Shown here piece after piece: positions 62,493 through 64,000 of a DNA stretch of 64,000 bases (positions within the stretch are counted from its first letter, which is position 1; each line of letters starts with the position of its first letter). Source of the DNA: Olleya sediminilitoris. Its GTDB lineage: Bacteria > Bacteroidota > Bacteroidia > Flavobacteriales > Flavobacteriaceae. The stretch is from NCBI RefSeq assembly GCF_016785945.1, contig NZ_JAEMEF010000012.1, forward strand, positions 1 to 64,000, written 5' to 3'. The position numbers were made by a program, and so were the translations under genes. Under the pieces are notes generated by a model, which searched no databases, had not been told where the DNA came from, and saw only the letters and a list, made by a program, of their open reading frames with translations.

Positions 62493-63824
62493 TTATTTGT
62501 TTTTAAATGTAACAGAATTATTTATGTAATGTCCAATTTTTTTACCCTGTTCAAGGCCTAATTTTACAGCAGACATATAGTGAATACCTCCGTAAAACCT
62601 GCTTAATGCTGCTTCATTTGCAGCGTCTCTAAATGATGAAAATGTTCTAACTCCTAATCCATAAGGTAATTCTGTAGTATCATCAAACTTAAAATTATCA
62701 CCAAAAATTTTGGTTAATATTTCAGAGGCTGCACCAGAAACTACAGAGTGACCACTGGTATATTCTGGAAAGGGTGGTGTCTGCAATAATGGTAACCAAT
62801 TATCGTCTATATAATTATTAATTAAAGTTTCTGGTCGAACTAAATTGCTTCTATATTTTTCATCCCAGCAACTTATAAAAGCATCGTTAATTGCTATGGC
62901 TGTTTTCGTGTAAGCATAAATGGTTTTTTCAAAACTGCTATTAGACTCCTTACAAGCTATTTTACATATTCCTATCCAGTGTGCACCTGGTGTTATTTTT
63001 TTTTCAGCAAACATAAAATGTCCTTTATTAACAGAAACGTAGGGATTACAATCCCAAAATTTGGCAATATTCAATTTTTCAGAGGTGTTACCTTCTTTTA
63101 TAATTTTATTTCCAATATTATAAACACCTATTAACTCTTTATAAAAATCACTAGATTTTTCAAAAGATGGTGTTGGTGGCTTTTCAGGCTTAAACTGATC
63201 AGCAGATTTCATAATTAATGGTCTGATTTTATTCCAGTGTGGTTCTATTCCAGGCATAAAAGCCGGTGGAGTTGGGACCCAACTAAAAGGGTCTTTTGTT
63301 AACACGTTGTGAATAGGCATATTTCTTGTTTCGATGTATTTATCATCATTCATCCATAGTTTTACGTGATTAGCTACTTCTTTTCCAAACATTTTAGCCT
63401 CATTAAATTCGTCTTTATTAATGTTAATCCAATTGCTATACAAGCTGTCTTTGTAAGTTATAAGCTTTTGTTTGGAAAAAACTAACTCTTCACTTACTTC
63501 CATGTAAGCAATTAATGCTGCTAATTTTTTATTTAAAGTGTTGTTTAACTTTATTTTTGGAAGTGTTTTGAATTCGTTTAATTGCTTAGATAAGGTTTTA
63601 TAACTTTTATTGTTGTAGCTTAAAACCTCATAAGCTGCTATATTAGGATATACATAAATTCTGCTTGCAACAGGAGGTGAAAATACATCGTGTATCATTA
63701 TTTTAGTAAGTTGATCCACTGTATTATGTATATGATTTGTTGTTATGTTTATTGATGCTTTTTTTTCTTTACATGAAATAAAAATCAAATTTAACAAAAT
63801 GATAACTCTAATATGTTTGCGCAT
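62493..63824 (-). CDS. Vanadium-haloperoxidase/PAP2-type lipoprotein
   Basis: 443 residues with a lipoprotein signal (FISC, Cys 18). The C-terminal half carries the vanadate/phosphate pocket: PPFPEYTSGHSVVSGAASEI with SGH, and ALSRFYGGIHYMSAVKLGLEQG with SRxxxGxH. The N-terminal helices (THDVFSPPVASRIYVYPNIAAYE-like) fit the vanadium-dependent haloperoxidase superfamily of Bacteroidota. Halogenation or phosphatase activity cannot be told apart by motif. It lies 14 nt after the 3' end of the next minus-strand gene, so likely same transcript. Confidence 0.8.
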   Translation of the reverse strand: MRKHIRVIILLNLIFISCKEKKASINITTNHIHNTVDQLTKIMIHDVFSPPVASRIYVYPNIAAYEVLSYNNKSYKTLSKQLNEFKTLPKIKLNNTLNKKLAALIAYMEVSEELVFSKQKLITYKDSLYSNWININKDEFNEAKMFGKEVANHVKLWMNDDKYIETRNMPIHNVLTKDPFSWVPTPPAFMPGIEPHWNKIRPLIMKSADQFKPEKPPTPSFEKSSDFYKELIGVYNIGNKIIKEGNTSEKLNIAKFWDCNPYVSVNKGHFMFAEKKITPGAHWIGICKIACKESNSSFEKTIYAYTKTAIAINDAFISCWDEKYRSNLVRPETLINNYIDDNWLPLLQTPPFPEYTSGHSVVSGAASEILTKIFGDNFKFDDTTELPYGLGVRTFSSFRDAANEAALSRFYGGIHYMSAVKLGLEQGKKIGHYINNSVTFKNK

Positions 63825-63838
63825 AATAATGAAAATAT

Positions 63839-64000
63839 TTATCTAAATGTGTATGTTTTAATAGCTTCATTATTAGTAAGAACAAAAAATAAATTTTTGT
63901 TTTTCATTTTAATGACACCGGTTTGTTTTACTTGACCGTTAAATGCATCTATACCATAATTTGATAATTGATTTATTTGATTATCTGTTTCTAAAAACAT
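63839..64000 (-). CDS. Partial gene, C-terminal end only
   Basis: Frame read on the minus strand from the window edge to the stop at 63839-63841: 53 residues, ending QTGVIKMKNKNLFFVLTNNE and AIKTYTFR. The first codon in the window is ATG, but it is at the edge and may be internal. Short strand-like ends of this kind close VCBS/FG-GAP repeat proteins, which are often found next to vanadium-haloperoxidase-like genes; this is weak inference. The 5' part is outside the window. Confidence 0.5.
   Translation of the reverse strand: MFLETDNQINQLSNYGIDAFNGQVKQTGVIKMKNKNLFFVLTNNEAIKTYTFR

Overview
The window is AT-rich chromosomal DNA from a Bacteroidota bacterium, almost certainly a marine or aquatic member of the Flavobacteriaceae. 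The evidence is a type IX secretion (T9SS) cargo with a gliding-motility-type C-terminal domain beside PorP/SprF and OmpA-like partners, GLPGLI, DUF3078, DUF2480 and choice-of-anchor B families, Bacteroidetes-type promoters (TTG-N19-21-TAnnTTTG), and almost no Shine-Dalgarno sequences. No rRNA, tRNA, CRISPR array, insertion sequence or prophage was found. The genus cannot be settled from the sequence alone.

Layout. 1-5256: 3' end of a huge calcium-binding repeat adhesin, then PorP/SprF and a PorE-like OmpA protein (a surface secretion cassette). 5324-10518: housekeeping and hypothetical genes (TPR, CBS, GIDE-like, DUF2891, zinc ribbon, GNAT, DUF6265, ssb). 10587-16674: a minus-strand envelope/stress island of tiny lipoproteins, a DUF2383 four-helix protein, a small beta-barrel, a 50-aa Lmo0937-like membrane protein and a DUF4142-like lipoprotein, next to an AraC regulator, response regulator and CHASE3 histidine kinase operon that probably controls it. 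16915-18528: a cyclase-like DUF3095 protein convergent with a second DUF2383-like protein. 18593-23459: a GLPGLI plus outer-membrane barrel gene pair lying between a broken copy and the intact copy of an endonuclease/phosphatase gene. 23534-26940: hflX, a small membrane protein, DUF3078, DUF2480.

26961-37336 is a complete SUF iron-sulfur assembly operon (sufA, sufB, sufC, sufD, sufS, sufE, a SufT/DUF59-like gene) with extra genes between the suf genes (a metallo-beta-lactamase lipoprotein, a small lipoprotein, a membrane protein, a META-domain lipoprotein) and an ABC exporter at its end. 37442-42222 is a four-gene copper/haem-type operon: a choice-of-anchor B T9SS protein, a repeat lipoprotein, an MbnP-like protein and an MbnH-like di-haem peroxidase. 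42403-50039 carries thiL, an alpha/beta hydrolase, a serine hydrolase, a branched-chain amino-acid carrier, and an aspartate kinase divergent from an ACT-like protein. 50095-56513 has a peroxiredoxin, an Xaa-Pro aminopeptidase, a large beta-propeller protein and an Ere-like lipoprotein. 56620-60081 is the sdhCAB operon, followed by a TMEM175-type channel gene and then a dead 3' fragment of a second, diverged sdhB. The window closes with an M28 peptidase, a vanadium-haloperoxidase-like protein and the 3' end of a further gene.

The most interesting signals are: (i) the two places where an accessory gene lies between an intact housekeeping gene and a partial copy of it (endonuclease/phosphatase at 18593-23459, sdhB at 59332-61401); (ii) the MbnP/MbnH pair coupled to a T9SS surface protein; (iii) nearly identical DNA repeats in the adhesin beside strongly diverged repeats; (iv) a pseudoknot-capable structured spacer inside the suf operon; and (v) the compact stress island with its own sensor-regulator genes.
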